Of a DNA stretch of 64,000 nucleotides, positions 57,235 through 64,000 are shown one piece after another. Each line of letters opens with the position of its first letter. Within the stretch, counting starts at the first letter, position 1. This DNA is from Hoyosella subflava DQS3-9A1. Lineage in GTDB: Bacteria; Actinomycetota; Actinomycetes; Mycobacteriales; Mycobacteriaceae. The stretch lies in assembly GCF_000214175.1 (NCBI RefSeq), contig NC_015564.1, forward strand, positions 1 to 64,000, in the 5' to 3' direction. A program made the translations under genes and the position numbers. The notes under the pieces were generated by a model, which worked only from the letters and a program-made list of their open reading frames with translations, searched no databases and was not told the origin of the DNA.

Positions 57235-58941
57235 TCACCCGCAGACGGCGCCATACGATGCCGAGCCGACGAGTTTCGCGTACTTGGCGAGAACGCCGCG
57301 TTCGTACCGAGGTGGCAGGGGTGCCCATCCCTCTTTGCGTTTCTCTAGTTCAGCCGGGTCAACGAGAACGTCGAGGGTGCCTGTACCAACGTCGAGCTGA
57401 ATCTGGTCGCCGTCCCGAACAAATGCGATCGGGCCCCCGTCGACTGCTTCAGGCGCGATGTGCCCGACGCACAGTCCCGTCGTGCCACCAGAGAAGCGGC
57501 CATCGGTGATGAGCAGGACGTCCTTGCCGAGCCCCGCTCCTTTGATCGCGCCGGTGATCGCGAGCATCTCCCGCATCCCGGGGCCGCCCTTGGGGCCCTC
57601 GTAGCGGATGACAACCACATCGCCCGCGGCGATCGTGCCGTCTTCGAGCGCATCGAGCGCTGCCCGCTCACGTTCAAACACGCGCGCGGTACCGGTGAAC
57701 ACATCTGTGTCGAAGCCAGCCGACTTCACGACCGCACCGCCGGGCGCGAGCGATCCGTGAAGGATCGTGATACCGCCGGTGGGATGGATTGGCTCGCTGA
57801 GGTAGCGCAGCACCTTCCCATCCGGATCGGGCGGAGCAATCCCAGCGAGGTTTTCCGCGAGCGTTTTCCCGGTGACGGTCATGCAATCCCCGTGCATGAG
57901 ACCGGCATCGAGCAGCGTCTTCATCACGACGGGGACGCCCCCGAGTTTGTCGATGTCCGTCATCACGTACTGGCCGAATGGTTTGACGTCAGCGAGATGC
58001 GGGACGCGGGATCCGACTCGCTGGAAATCGTCGAGTGTTAATTCGACCTGGGCTTCGTTGGCAATTGCGAGCAAGTGCAACACCGCGTTGGTGGAGCCGC
58101 CCAGCGCCATCACTACCGCGATCGCGTTTTCGAAAGCTTCCTTGGTGAGTATGTCTTTCGTGGTGATACCGCGGCGCAGCAGGTTCACGACGGCCTCACC
58201 TGAACGTCGTGCGAATCCATCGCGACGACGGTCAGTGGCGGGTGGGGCTGCGCTGCCGGGAAGCGACATGCCGAGTGCTTCGGCGGCGCTAGCCATGGTG
58301 TTGGCCGTGTACATCCCGCCACATGCGCCTTCACCTGGGCAGATTGCGCGCTCGATCGCGTCGACATCTTCGCGGGTCATCAATCCCCGCGCGCAGGCGC
58401 CGACGGCTTCAAAAGCGTCAATGATCGTGACTTCTTTTTCGGTGCCGTCGGACAGCTTCACCCACCCCGGAAGGATCGAGCCGGCGTAGAGGAAAACTGA
58501 CGCCAGCTCGAGGCGGGCTGCGGCCATCAGCATCCCGGGAAGCGATTTATCGCACCCTGCGAGTAGAACCGATCCGTCGAGGCGTTCGGCGCACATCACG
58601 GTTTCCACGCTGTCCGCGATGATCTCTCGTGACACAAGCGAGAAGTGCATGCCTTCGTGGCCCATTGCGATGCCGTCGGACACGGAGATCGTGCCAAATT
58701 CAAGCGGATAGCCTGCCGCCGCGTGGACGCCATCCTTGACTGCCTTCGCTAGGCGATCTAGTGACAGGTTGCACGGCGTGATCTCGTTCCACGATGACGC
58801 GACACCGATTTGAGGTTTGGCGAAGTCCTCGTCCGACATCCCGACCGCGCGGAGCATCCCCCGGGCTGCGGTTTTCTCGAGGCCATCTGTGACATCGCGG
58901 CTCCGTGGCTTGATGTCGACGTTCTGTCCGTTTGCCGTCAT
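57235..58941 (-). CDS. ilvD: Dihydroxy-acid dehydratase
   Basis: Iron-sulfur enzyme of valine, leucine and isoleucine synthesis that dehydrates dihydroxy-isovalerate and -methylvalerate. 568 residues (575 in M. tuberculosis). AGGAG about 5 nt before ATG. Three conserved Cys in [16 protein letters not shown] and [14 protein letters not shown] fit the Fe-S cluster ligands. C-terminal GRFSGGTTG and VGHIAPEA are typical. Downstream of the SDR gene on the same strand, 41 nt. Confidence 0.98.
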   Translation of the reverse strand: MTANGQNVDIKPRSRDVTDGLEKTAARGMLRAVGMSDEDFAKPQIGVASSWNEITPCNLSLDRLAKAVKDGVHAAAGYPLEFGTISVSDGIAMGHEGMHFSLVSREIIADSVETVMCAERLDGSVLLAGCDKSLPGMLMAAARLELASVFLYAGSILPGWVKLSDGTEKEVTIIDAFEAVGACARGLMTREDVDAIERAICPGEGACGGMYTANTMASAAEALGMSLPGSAAPPATDRRRDGFARRSGEAVVNLLRRGITTKDILTKEAFENAIAVVMALGGSTNAVLHLLAIANEAQVELTLDDFQRVGSRVPHLADVKPFGQYVMTDIDKLGGVPVVMKTLLDAGLMHGDCMTVTGKTLAENLAGIAPPDPDGKVLRYLSEPIHPTGGITILHGSLAPGGAVVKSAGFDTDVFTGTARVFERERAALDALEDGTIAAGDVVVIRYEGPKGGPGMREMLAITGAIKGAGLGKDVLLITDGRFSGGTTGLCVGHIAPEAVDGGPIAFVRDGDQIQLDVGTGTLDVLVDPAELEKRKEGWAPLPPRYERGVLAKYAKLVGSASYGAVCG

Positions 58942-58982
58942 CGCTGCTCCTGCGTGGTCGGTGGGGCTGTTGCCTGGGCTGG

Positions 58983-59750
58983 TTACCGCGGGGCCATACG
59001 GAGCGCACCATCCATACGGATGGTTTCCCCGTTGAGGTAATCATGCTCAATGATCATCGTAGTGAGCTGCGCGAATTCCGCGGGGAGGGCGAGTCGGCGC
59101 GGGAATGGTACTCCAGCGCTGAGACCCTTCCGGTACTCCTCGGTGACCCCGGCGAGCATTGGGGTATCGACGATTCCCGGCGCTATTGTGTTCACGCGAA
59201 TACCAAACTGCGCGAGGTCGCGTGCTGCAGGGACAGTCATGCCATGCACCCCGCCTTTAGAAGCGCTATAGGCGATCTGACCGACTTGGCCCTCGAAAGC
59301 TGCCACGGACGCAGTGTTCACGATGACACCGCGCTGGCCGAAGTCGTCGATCGGCGTTGTCTCTGCCATCGCTTGCGCGGCGAGTCGCATGACGTTGAAC
59401 GTTCCGATGAGGTTGACAGTAACGACGGTGCGAAAGAGTTCGAGGTCGTGCGGGCCTTGCTTGGAGAGGATCCGTCCCGCCCAGCCAACGCCAGCGCAGT
59501 TCACGGTGATGCGAAGTGGCTTTTCACTCGCGGACACCTGATCGACGGCTGCGGTGACATCACTGTCGCTGGTGACATCTGTGGCGATCAGTGTGACACC
59601 CGCCGGGGCGGAATCACCCGCACGGTCGATGGAGCTAGCGAGGTCGAGGCCGTAAACAGTCGCGCCCTTCTCGGTGAGAAGCGCTGCAGTTGCGGCTCCG
59701 AGACCTGAGGCTGCACCCGTGACGATTGCTGCGGTTCCTGAGATGTCCAA
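58983..59750 (-). CDS. Short-chain dehydrogenase, type-2 3-hydroxyacyl-CoA dehydrogenase-like
   Basis: 255 residues, TTG start with AGGAAGGA about 6 nt upstream. Rossmann motif [14 protein letters not shown], catalytic Ser in TASVAAFEG, Tyr/Lys in YSASKGG. The stretch [21 protein letters not shown] resembles human HSD17B10-type enzymes. Likely NAD-dependent oxidation of 3-hydroxyacyl-CoA or a hydroxysteroid. Confidence 0.88.
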   Translation of the reverse strand: MDISGTAAIVTGAASGLGAATAALLTEKGATVYGLDLASSIDRAGDSAPAGVTLIATDVTSDSDVTAAVDQVSASEKPLRITVNCAGVGWAGRILSKQGPHDLELFRTVVTVNLIGTFNVMRLAAQAMAETTPIDDFGQRGVIVNTASVAAFEGQVGQIAYSASKGGVHGMTVPAARDLAQFGIRVNTIAPGIVDTPMLAGVTEEYRKGLSAGVPFPRRLALPAEFAQLTTMIIEHDYLNGETIRMDGALRMAPR

Positions 59751-59822
59751 CGCTGGTCCTTCCTGCGTGATCTGGAGTTACTGAGACGCTGTAACCAACT
59801 CTATGCCGGCCTCGAAACGCAA

Positions 59823-59858
59823 CGCCGCCTGCACCCTGAAAAAGCGGTGCAGGCGGCG
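59823..59858 (-). terminator. Terminator downstream of the secreted coiled-coil gene
   Basis: CGCCGCCTGCACC (59823-59835) pairs perfectly with GGTGCAGGCGGCG (59846-59858), 10-nt loop. Just past the 59883 stop on the minus strand. Confidence 0.75.
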
Positions 59859-59882
59859 GGAAAAACGGGTGCGGAGCGACGG

Positions 59883-61502
59883 CTAGTTCGCGCGGCGGCG
59901 GAGGAAGTAGGTTCCCGCTGCGGCTGCTCCCGCAACTCCCGCCGTGCCGAGAAGGATCACCTGGATCGGAATGCCACCGCCGGATGCGGCCTGGTCGCCG
60001 AGGACGAGGTCAACTGGAGGAAGTTCGCCGGCGAGGGTGTCGTCGCTGGCCAAGTAGTCGACGACCTCGAATGTCCCGTCATCGTTGTATAGGCCGGCGA
60101 GGACAACTCCGGTAGAACTCGAGACGACGATTGAATCGGATACCTTTGTGACGTCGACGTTGTCCAGCTTGTCTCCGTCCAGGTCGATGTCGACGGTGTC
60201 CTCCGTACCCTCCGTGATGGCCTTGCGCGCCTCTTCCTCTGCGAGCTTCGCTGCCTCGAGGTCTGCTTCGGCTTCAGCGAGCGCATTCGCTGCGGCATCC
60301 GCATCCTCCTCCGCGAGGGCGGCTTGCTTCTTCGCGGCTTCGTAATCCTCGTACGCTTCGGTGGCCTGCGCCTTGGCTTCCTCGGCGGCGGCTTGCTTCT
60401 CCCGCGCAGCCTGACGCTTCTCGATCAGAATCTTGCGGGCCTCGTCCGAGTCACCGGACGCGCCTTCGAACTGTGCCAGGGCGGCGTTGTACTCCAGCTC
60501 CGCCTCGTCGGCAGCTGCTTTCGCGTCCTCGTACCGCTGCTCAGTTTCCGCGTGTTCGGTCTGGGCTGCTGTCAGCGCGTCGGCGGCGACTGTGGCGGCC
60601 GCTCGTTTCTCCTCAGCGACTACTTTCGCCGCGTCGAGTTCTTCAGTGGCGGCGTCGAATTCTGCTGCTGCCGCGGCCTTGGCGGCAAGCTTCGCCTCAA
60701 GCTCCCTTTTGGCTGCTCGTTTTTCCTGGCCATGTGCGTCGTCGAAGGCCTTTTTCGCCGCAGCGGCTTCCTCTTCGGCCTGCTTCAGCTTTTCTTCGGC
60801 TGTGGAGACAGTCTGCTCGGCTGCTGCGACCGCATCCTGCGCACCGGCGAGTTCTGCCCGCGCCTCCGCATCCGTCTCGCCCGCTGTGTTCAGTCGGTCC
60901 TCCGCGGTCGCGAGGTCCTCTTTGGCGTCCTCAAGTTCTTCGTTCGCTGCATCGAGCTCCGCCTTGGCGGCGCTGGCTTTAGCTTCAGCCTCAGCGGCCT
61001 GTGCCGCGGCTTCGTCCGCCTTCTGGCGTGCCTCTTTGCGCTCCTCGACAGCACGATCAGCTTCGACTGTGGCCCGCGTGTACTCGACACTCTTCTCGGC
61101 GAGCCGCTTCTCCGCCTCCGTTGCAGCCTGTCCGGCTTCTTCCGCAGCCTTTTGGGTTTCTTCGGCGTTCTGGCGTGCTTCGGTCGCCGACTGTTCCTTT
61201 TCCGCGGTGTTCTTCTCCGCTTCTTCGAGGACATTCGTTTCGGTGGTGACGGCGGTCGTCGCCGCTACGGAATTTTCTAGTGTCGGCTCGTTGACCGCGG
61301 TATTAACGTCATTCGTGGACGTTGACTCCGGCGCAATTACCGGTGCCTGTGGTGTAGTGGGCTCAGACGGCTGTGTCGTCGTTTCGAACCCGCTTTCCTC
61401 ATCCTCCGCCATGGCAATGGCCGGGAGTGCTATCCCTGCTGAAACCGCCAGCGCTGCAGCAACAGTGAGCGCTCGAACGCGACGGGATGGTGTCACAGGC
61501 AT
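59883..61502 (-). CDS. Large secreted alanine/glutamate-rich coiled-coil protein, membrane-anchored
   Basis: 539 residues. Signal peptide (RRVRALTVAAALAVSAGIALPAIAMA) then a Thr/Pro/Ser-rich segment (about 30-90) and a coiled coil of over 300 residues (about 90-410) dominated by Ala, Glu and Lys. A small C-terminal domain (about 425-485: DIDLDGDKLDNVDVT, SSSTGVVLAGLYNDDG) precedes a final helix and RRRAN. The C terminus resembles an anchor but lacks LPxTG. It is probably a surface stalk or cell-wall-spanning protein. A perfect CRP-type site lies upstream. No homologue recognised. Confidence 0.75.
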   Translation of the reverse strand: MPVTPSRRVRALTVAAALAVSAGIALPAIAMAEDEESGFETTTQPSEPTTPQAPVIAPESTSTNDVNTAVNEPTLENSVAATTAVTTETNVLEEAEKNTAEKEQSATEARQNAEETQKAAEEAGQAATEAEKRLAEKSVEYTRATVEADRAVEERKEARQKADEAAAQAAEAEAKASAAKAELDAANEELEDAKEDLATAEDRLNTAGETDAEARAELAGAQDAVAAAEQTVSTAEEKLKQAEEEAAAAKKAFDDAHGQEKRAAKRELEAKLAAKAAAAAEFDAATEELDAAKVVAEEKRAAATVAADALTAAQTEHAETEQRYEDAKAAADEAELEYNAALAQFEGASGDSDEARKILIEKRQAAREKQAAAEEAKAQATEAYEDYEAAKKQAALAEEDADAAANALAEAEADLEAAKLAEEEARKAITEGTEDTVDIDLDGDKLDNVDVTKVSDSIVVSSSTGVVLAGLYNDDGTFEVVDYLASDDTLAGELPPVDLVLGDQAASGGGIPIQVILLGTAGVAGAAAAGTYFLRRRAN

Positions 61503-61657
61503 AGCGTGTTTTCTCCTTCGAGAAGGTGGGGAGGGTGCGTGCGGATGTGGAATGGGGCGAAATGGTTAAATGCGAGGCAACCGCGTTCATCGCCATCAGA
61601 AGAAGTTTCGCTGCGGCAGGCGCTTCTGTTACTGAGAACTTAACGCGTCTACCTGAG

Positions 61658-61673
61658 TGTGATCCAATTCACA
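61658..61673. promoter_or_regulatory. Perfect CRP/GlxR-type site
   Basis: TGTGA-TCCAAT-TCACA matches TGTGA-N6-TCACA exactly, and the symmetry extends one A/T pair on each side (AGTGTGA and TCACACT). It lies 155 nt upstream of the coiled-coil gene start and 79 nt past the stop of the gene at 61752. Confidence 0.7.
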
Positions 61674-61751
61674 CTAAGGTGTCGATTGGTTAGCTGACAC
61701 TGAGGCGCAAATCGGTCTCGGGCTGTCGGCAAATATAGGGACAACAGCCAT

Positions 61752-62276
61752 TCAGGCTGCTAGGAGCATTGCTAGTACCGCTGTATCTGGATGCGCGTTC
61801 GGGTCGACACCAATCCGGGTGACAAGAGAGGTCACGGTACCGTCCGCCTCGGCCTCCGCCCACGTTGCCCGATGCTCCAGTCCGAGATGCGGCAAACCCG
61901 GCAGAAGTAGGCAACCCGATGCAGCACCATTGCATTCCGGTAGTGAGGGTGTGGTCTCAGACGGTGGATGCAGCATCAGCAGAGCCGGCGGCTGCTCACT
62001 GGCGAAGACGCCCGGGGTGAGAGCTTGATCACCGAGAACTGTCCCGGCGGCGAAAAGCAGTCCCACGACATCGGGAATGGAGGTCTCTGGATGATCCTCG
62101 CGCGCACCGAATACCGTCGATGTCGGCAAAAGTCCTGGGAGAGAGGCAACCCGGACGGCGAGCACGAGTAGCTGGGCCCATTCCTTGGTGCTTTCCGGCC
62201 AGCGTCCGCTGAGCAGGAAGCCCTTAAGAGTGCCGCCTTGCTCGAACGGAGACATCTCTACTGTGTCCCGATTCAT
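61752..62276 (-). CDS. Hypothetical soluble protein, strong Shine-Dalgarno
   Basis: 174 residues from ATG 62276, preceded by AGGAGGTAGCA, one of the best ribosome-binding sites in the window; a frame reaching 62357 lacks one. No membrane helix or signal. It reads EQGGTLKGFLLSGRWPESTKEWAQLLVLAVRVAS, with two Cys-containing stretches later (PECNGAASGCLLLPG). I do not recognise a family. Minus strand, upstream of the coiled-coil gene. Confidence 0.55.
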   Translation of the reverse strand: MNRDTVEMSPFEQGGTLKGFLLSGRWPESTKEWAQLLVLAVRVASLPGLLPTSTVFGAREDHPETSIPDVVGLLFAAGTVLGDQALTPGVFASEQPPALLMLHPPSETTPSLPECNGAASGCLLLPGLPHLGLEHRATWAEAEADGTVTSLVTRIGVDPNAHPDTAVLAMLLAA

Positions 62277-62492
62277 TGCTACCTCCTGCTTTTCCGGAGA
62301 GACCTCCCGATCGGCCGATTGGGTTGGCGAAAGACCTGGTGATAGGACTATGAACAATTATCCCGCTGTCACACAAGGCTATGCGAGTGCTAACCGTATT
62401 CGCGGGCTGTACATGCTCATGCAACGTATTCGTGCCAAAGTGGGAAGGCTGGGTTTGGATGGTGGGCGGAAGCGAGCGGGAGAGGATGGCGC

Positions 62493-63860
62493 GTGGTCAC
62501 TGAAGATCTCGATGCAGTGGTAGACGATTGGCCTGACCGGATCCGTGAGGGCTCCTTATCTGCTGTCGCGCGTCAAGCCGCTGATTTATCCCTTCCTGAC
62601 TTGGTCTGGGTGCTGGAACGGTTACGCGTCCGCGACCGCGCCATTGTGTTCCGGCTGCTCCCGAAAAGTCTTGCGCACGAGGTCTTCGAACGTTTCGACG
62701 ACGGTCTGAAGGGCGAACTGTTCACTAGTCTGCGGGACGACCAGGTTGTGTCGTTGTTCTCAGACCTCGATCCCGATGACCGCGTCCATGTGATGGATGA
62801 GTTGCCCGCGACCGTCGCGAAGAAGCTGCTGCAGGGCCTCTCCAAGCATGAACGGGAACTCACCGCCCCGATCCTTGGTTACGACCGCGGTTCGATTGGC
62901 CGCTGGATGAGCACCGAGTTCGTGCGCGTACTCGAGGGCCAAACCGTCGCGGCAGCGCTGATGCAGATCCGGCAGCGGGGCAGGGATGCGGAGACGATCT
63001 ACACCGTTCCGGTGACAGATACTGCGAAGCGCCTCGTTGGCGTTGTGAGCTTGCGAGATTTGATGCTGGCGGACCCAGAGGTCCTCGTCAGCGAAGTGAT
63101 GAACGAGCCGATCAGCGTGACCGCCTCCGAAGCTGACGAGACTGCAGCGAGATTGTGTCTCGACGCGCAAGTCCTGGCGCTGCCGGTGGTCGATAAAGAG
63201 GACAGGCTCGTGGGGATCCTCACCGTCGACGATGCCGTGCGCATCACCGCGGTCGCAGAGGAAGAGGACGCCGCCCGTGCAGGTGCTATGGAGCCGCTGG
63301 GCAGGCCCTATTTGTCGACGCCCGTGCGTACCCTTGTCCGCACGCGTGTCATATGGCTGCTGCTGCTCGCGGTTTCCGCGGTAGCCACGGTGGGTGTGCT
63401 CGACCACTTCGAGGACGATCTGGCCGCTGTAGTGACGCTGGCGGTCTTCATCCCGCTTCTCATCGGATCGGGCGGTAACACGGGTTCGCAGGCGGCGGTC
63501 ACAATTACTCGCGCGCTGGCGGTGGGTGATGTTCGACCGAGAGACGTCGGGGTCGTCCTTTTCCGTGAGGTTCGGACCGGCGCCGTTTTGGGTGCCCTAC
63601 TCGGCACGCTCGCGCTTGGCGCTATCAGTCTGGTGGCAGTGTTCGTCGACGGCTACACAGCAGAAATAGGCGTCGTCGTCGCTGTGTCCATGCTCGCGAT
63701 CTGTACGCTCGCCGCCTCGGTGGGCGGCGTGATTCCGTTGTTCGCGAAGGCTGTGAAGATCGACCCAGCCGTCATGTCGACGCCATTCATTGCGACGTTT
63801 GTTGATGCCACCGGGCTAATCCTCTACTTCGTGATTGCGAAGTTAGTCCTGGGCATTTAG
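62493..63860 (+). CDS. mgtE: Magnesium transporter MgtE
   Basis: 455 residues, GTG start with GAGAGG about 8 nt upstream. An N-terminal helical domain (about 10-125: LVWVLERLRVRDRAIVFRLLPKS; DLDPDDRVHVMDELP) is followed by two CBS domains (about 140-255), which sense intracellular Mg. Five membrane helices end in the family motif LIGSGGNTGSQAAVT. The channel admits Mg2+ and closes when cytosolic Mg2+ is high. A strong terminator follows. Confidence 0.96.
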   Translation: MVTEDLDAVVDDWPDRIREGSLSAVARQAADLSLPDLVWVLERLRVRDRAIVFRLLPKSLAHEVFERFDDGLKGELFTSLRDDQVVSLFSDLDPDDRVHVMDELPATVAKKLLQGLSKHERELTAPILGYDRGSIGRWMSTEFVRVLEGQTVAAALMQIRQRGRDAETIYTVPVTDTAKRLVGVVSLRDLMLADPEVLVSEVMNEPISVTASEADETAARLCLDAQVLALPVVDKEDRLVGILTVDDAVRITAVAEEEDAARAGAMEPLGRPYLSTPVRTLVRTRVIWLLLLAVSAVATVGVLDHFEDDLAAVVTLAVFIPLLIGSGGNTGSQAAVTITRALAVGDVRPRDVGVVLFREVRTGAVLGALLGTLALGAISLVAVFVDGYTAEIGVVVAVSMLAICTLAASVGGVIPLFAKAVKIDPAVMSTPFIATFVDATGLILYFVIAKLVLGI

Positions 63861-63863
63861 TAG

Positions 63864-63900
63864 TGAAGCATTTTCCCTCCTCGTGAGGGAAAATGCTTCA
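63864..63900 (+). terminator. Terminator after mgtE
   Basis: TGAAGCATTTTCCCTC (63864-63879) pairs perfectly with GAGGGAAAATGCTTCA (63885-63900), a 16-bp stem with loop CTCGT. It lies between convergent mgtE and sodA, so may serve both. Confidence 0.85.
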
Positions 63901-63915
63901 CAGTCTCGTGCGGTT

Positions 63916-64000
63916 CTAGACGATGAGGCCGTTGGCCTGGGAGCGCGCACGGTCGAAGCGCGCCGCGACATCGTTCCAGTTCACGATGTTCCAGAAGGCG
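63916..64000 (-). CDS. sodA: Superoxide dismutase (Fe/Mn), C-terminal fragment
   Basis: Minus strand, cut by the window edge. The last 27 residues read AFWNIVNWNDVAARFDRARS then QANGLIV and stop (CTA at 63916-63918 on +). This matches the C terminus of Fe/Mn superoxide dismutase (AFWNVVNWADV in mycobacterial SodA, from memory). The rest of the gene lies beyond base 64000, so length, start and metal type cannot be judged. Confidence 0.85.
   Translation of the reverse strand, partial: AFWNIVNWNDVAARFDRARSQANGLIV

Noticed and set aside
60324-61569. Plus-strand frames of 318 and 378 codons opposite the coiled-coil gene
   Set aside because: They are antisense images of an Ala/Glu/Lys-rich repeat and translate to low-complexity Ser/Ala or Gly/Leu/Arg strings with no domain.

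Overview
The window is the replication-origin end of a high-GC actinobacterial chromosome. Gene content and order place it in the mycolic-acid group (Mycobacteriales, formerly Corynebacteriales). It carries dnaA-dnaN-recF-DUF721-gyrB-gyrA-DUF3566, then the tRNA-Ile/tRNA-Ala pair, ppiA, a PH-domain gene, crgA, a DUF881 gene, trpG, the pknB-pknA-pbpA-rodA-pstP-fhaB-fhaA block and tRNA-Leu. This is the Mycobacterium tuberculosis Rv0001-Rv0020c order with extra genes inserted. My guess from memory is Hoyosella/Amycolicicoccus or a Rhodococcus relative; the sequence alone does not prove the genus.

Layout. 1-10.7 kb: replication genes on the + strand, with oriC in the 657-base dnaA-dnaN gap (DnaA-box-like 9-mers, an A+T-rich tract and a perfect 24-bp palindrome). 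10.7-11.1 kb: tRNA-Ile, a 47-residue ORF and tRNA-Ala. 11-24.3 kb: an accessory segment with an MFS exporter and divergent CGNR regulator, alcohol dehydrogenase plus thioesterase, a DEAD-box helicase, a parS-like site at 16.35 kb beside an HTH/coiled-coil protein, an alpha/beta hydrolase, a TetR gene, and a latex-clearing-protein (Lcp) operon. That operon holds lcp, a 40-residue membrane peptide and a second DUF2236 protein, and is followed by a serine hydrolase. 24.3-37.8 kb: the conserved cell-division, cell-wall and Ser/Thr-kinase block. 38-44.5 kb: tRNA-Leu and gltBD, closed by a strong hairpin. 44.5-57 kb: oxidoreductases, rraA, GNAT, gabD2, a CsbD-like protein, a copper-handling operon (CopC/CopD/YcnI plus a polytopic protein), DUF6474-like and TM0106-type nuclease genes. 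57-64 kb: ilvD, an SDR, a large secreted coiled-coil protein with a CRP-type site upstream, mgtE, and the 3' end of sodA cut by the window edge.

The replication genes supply initiator, clamp, gap repair, a probable helicase loader and gyrase. The kinase block senses peptidoglycan fragments (PknB PASTA repeats), is reversed by PstP, read by FHA proteins, and coupled to elongation enzymes (RodA, PbpA) and divisome regulation (CrgA).

No insertion sequence, prophage, CRISPR array or restriction system is visible. The most interesting signals are the Lcp operon with its divergent TetR gene and two stacked operator-like repeats; a compact DnaA-box cluster outside oriC at 26.55 kb; the parS-like site with its DNA-binding neighbour; a hairpin whose loop holds the Shine-Dalgarno and start codon of the rhomboid gene; and a dispersed 25-base repeat found twice.
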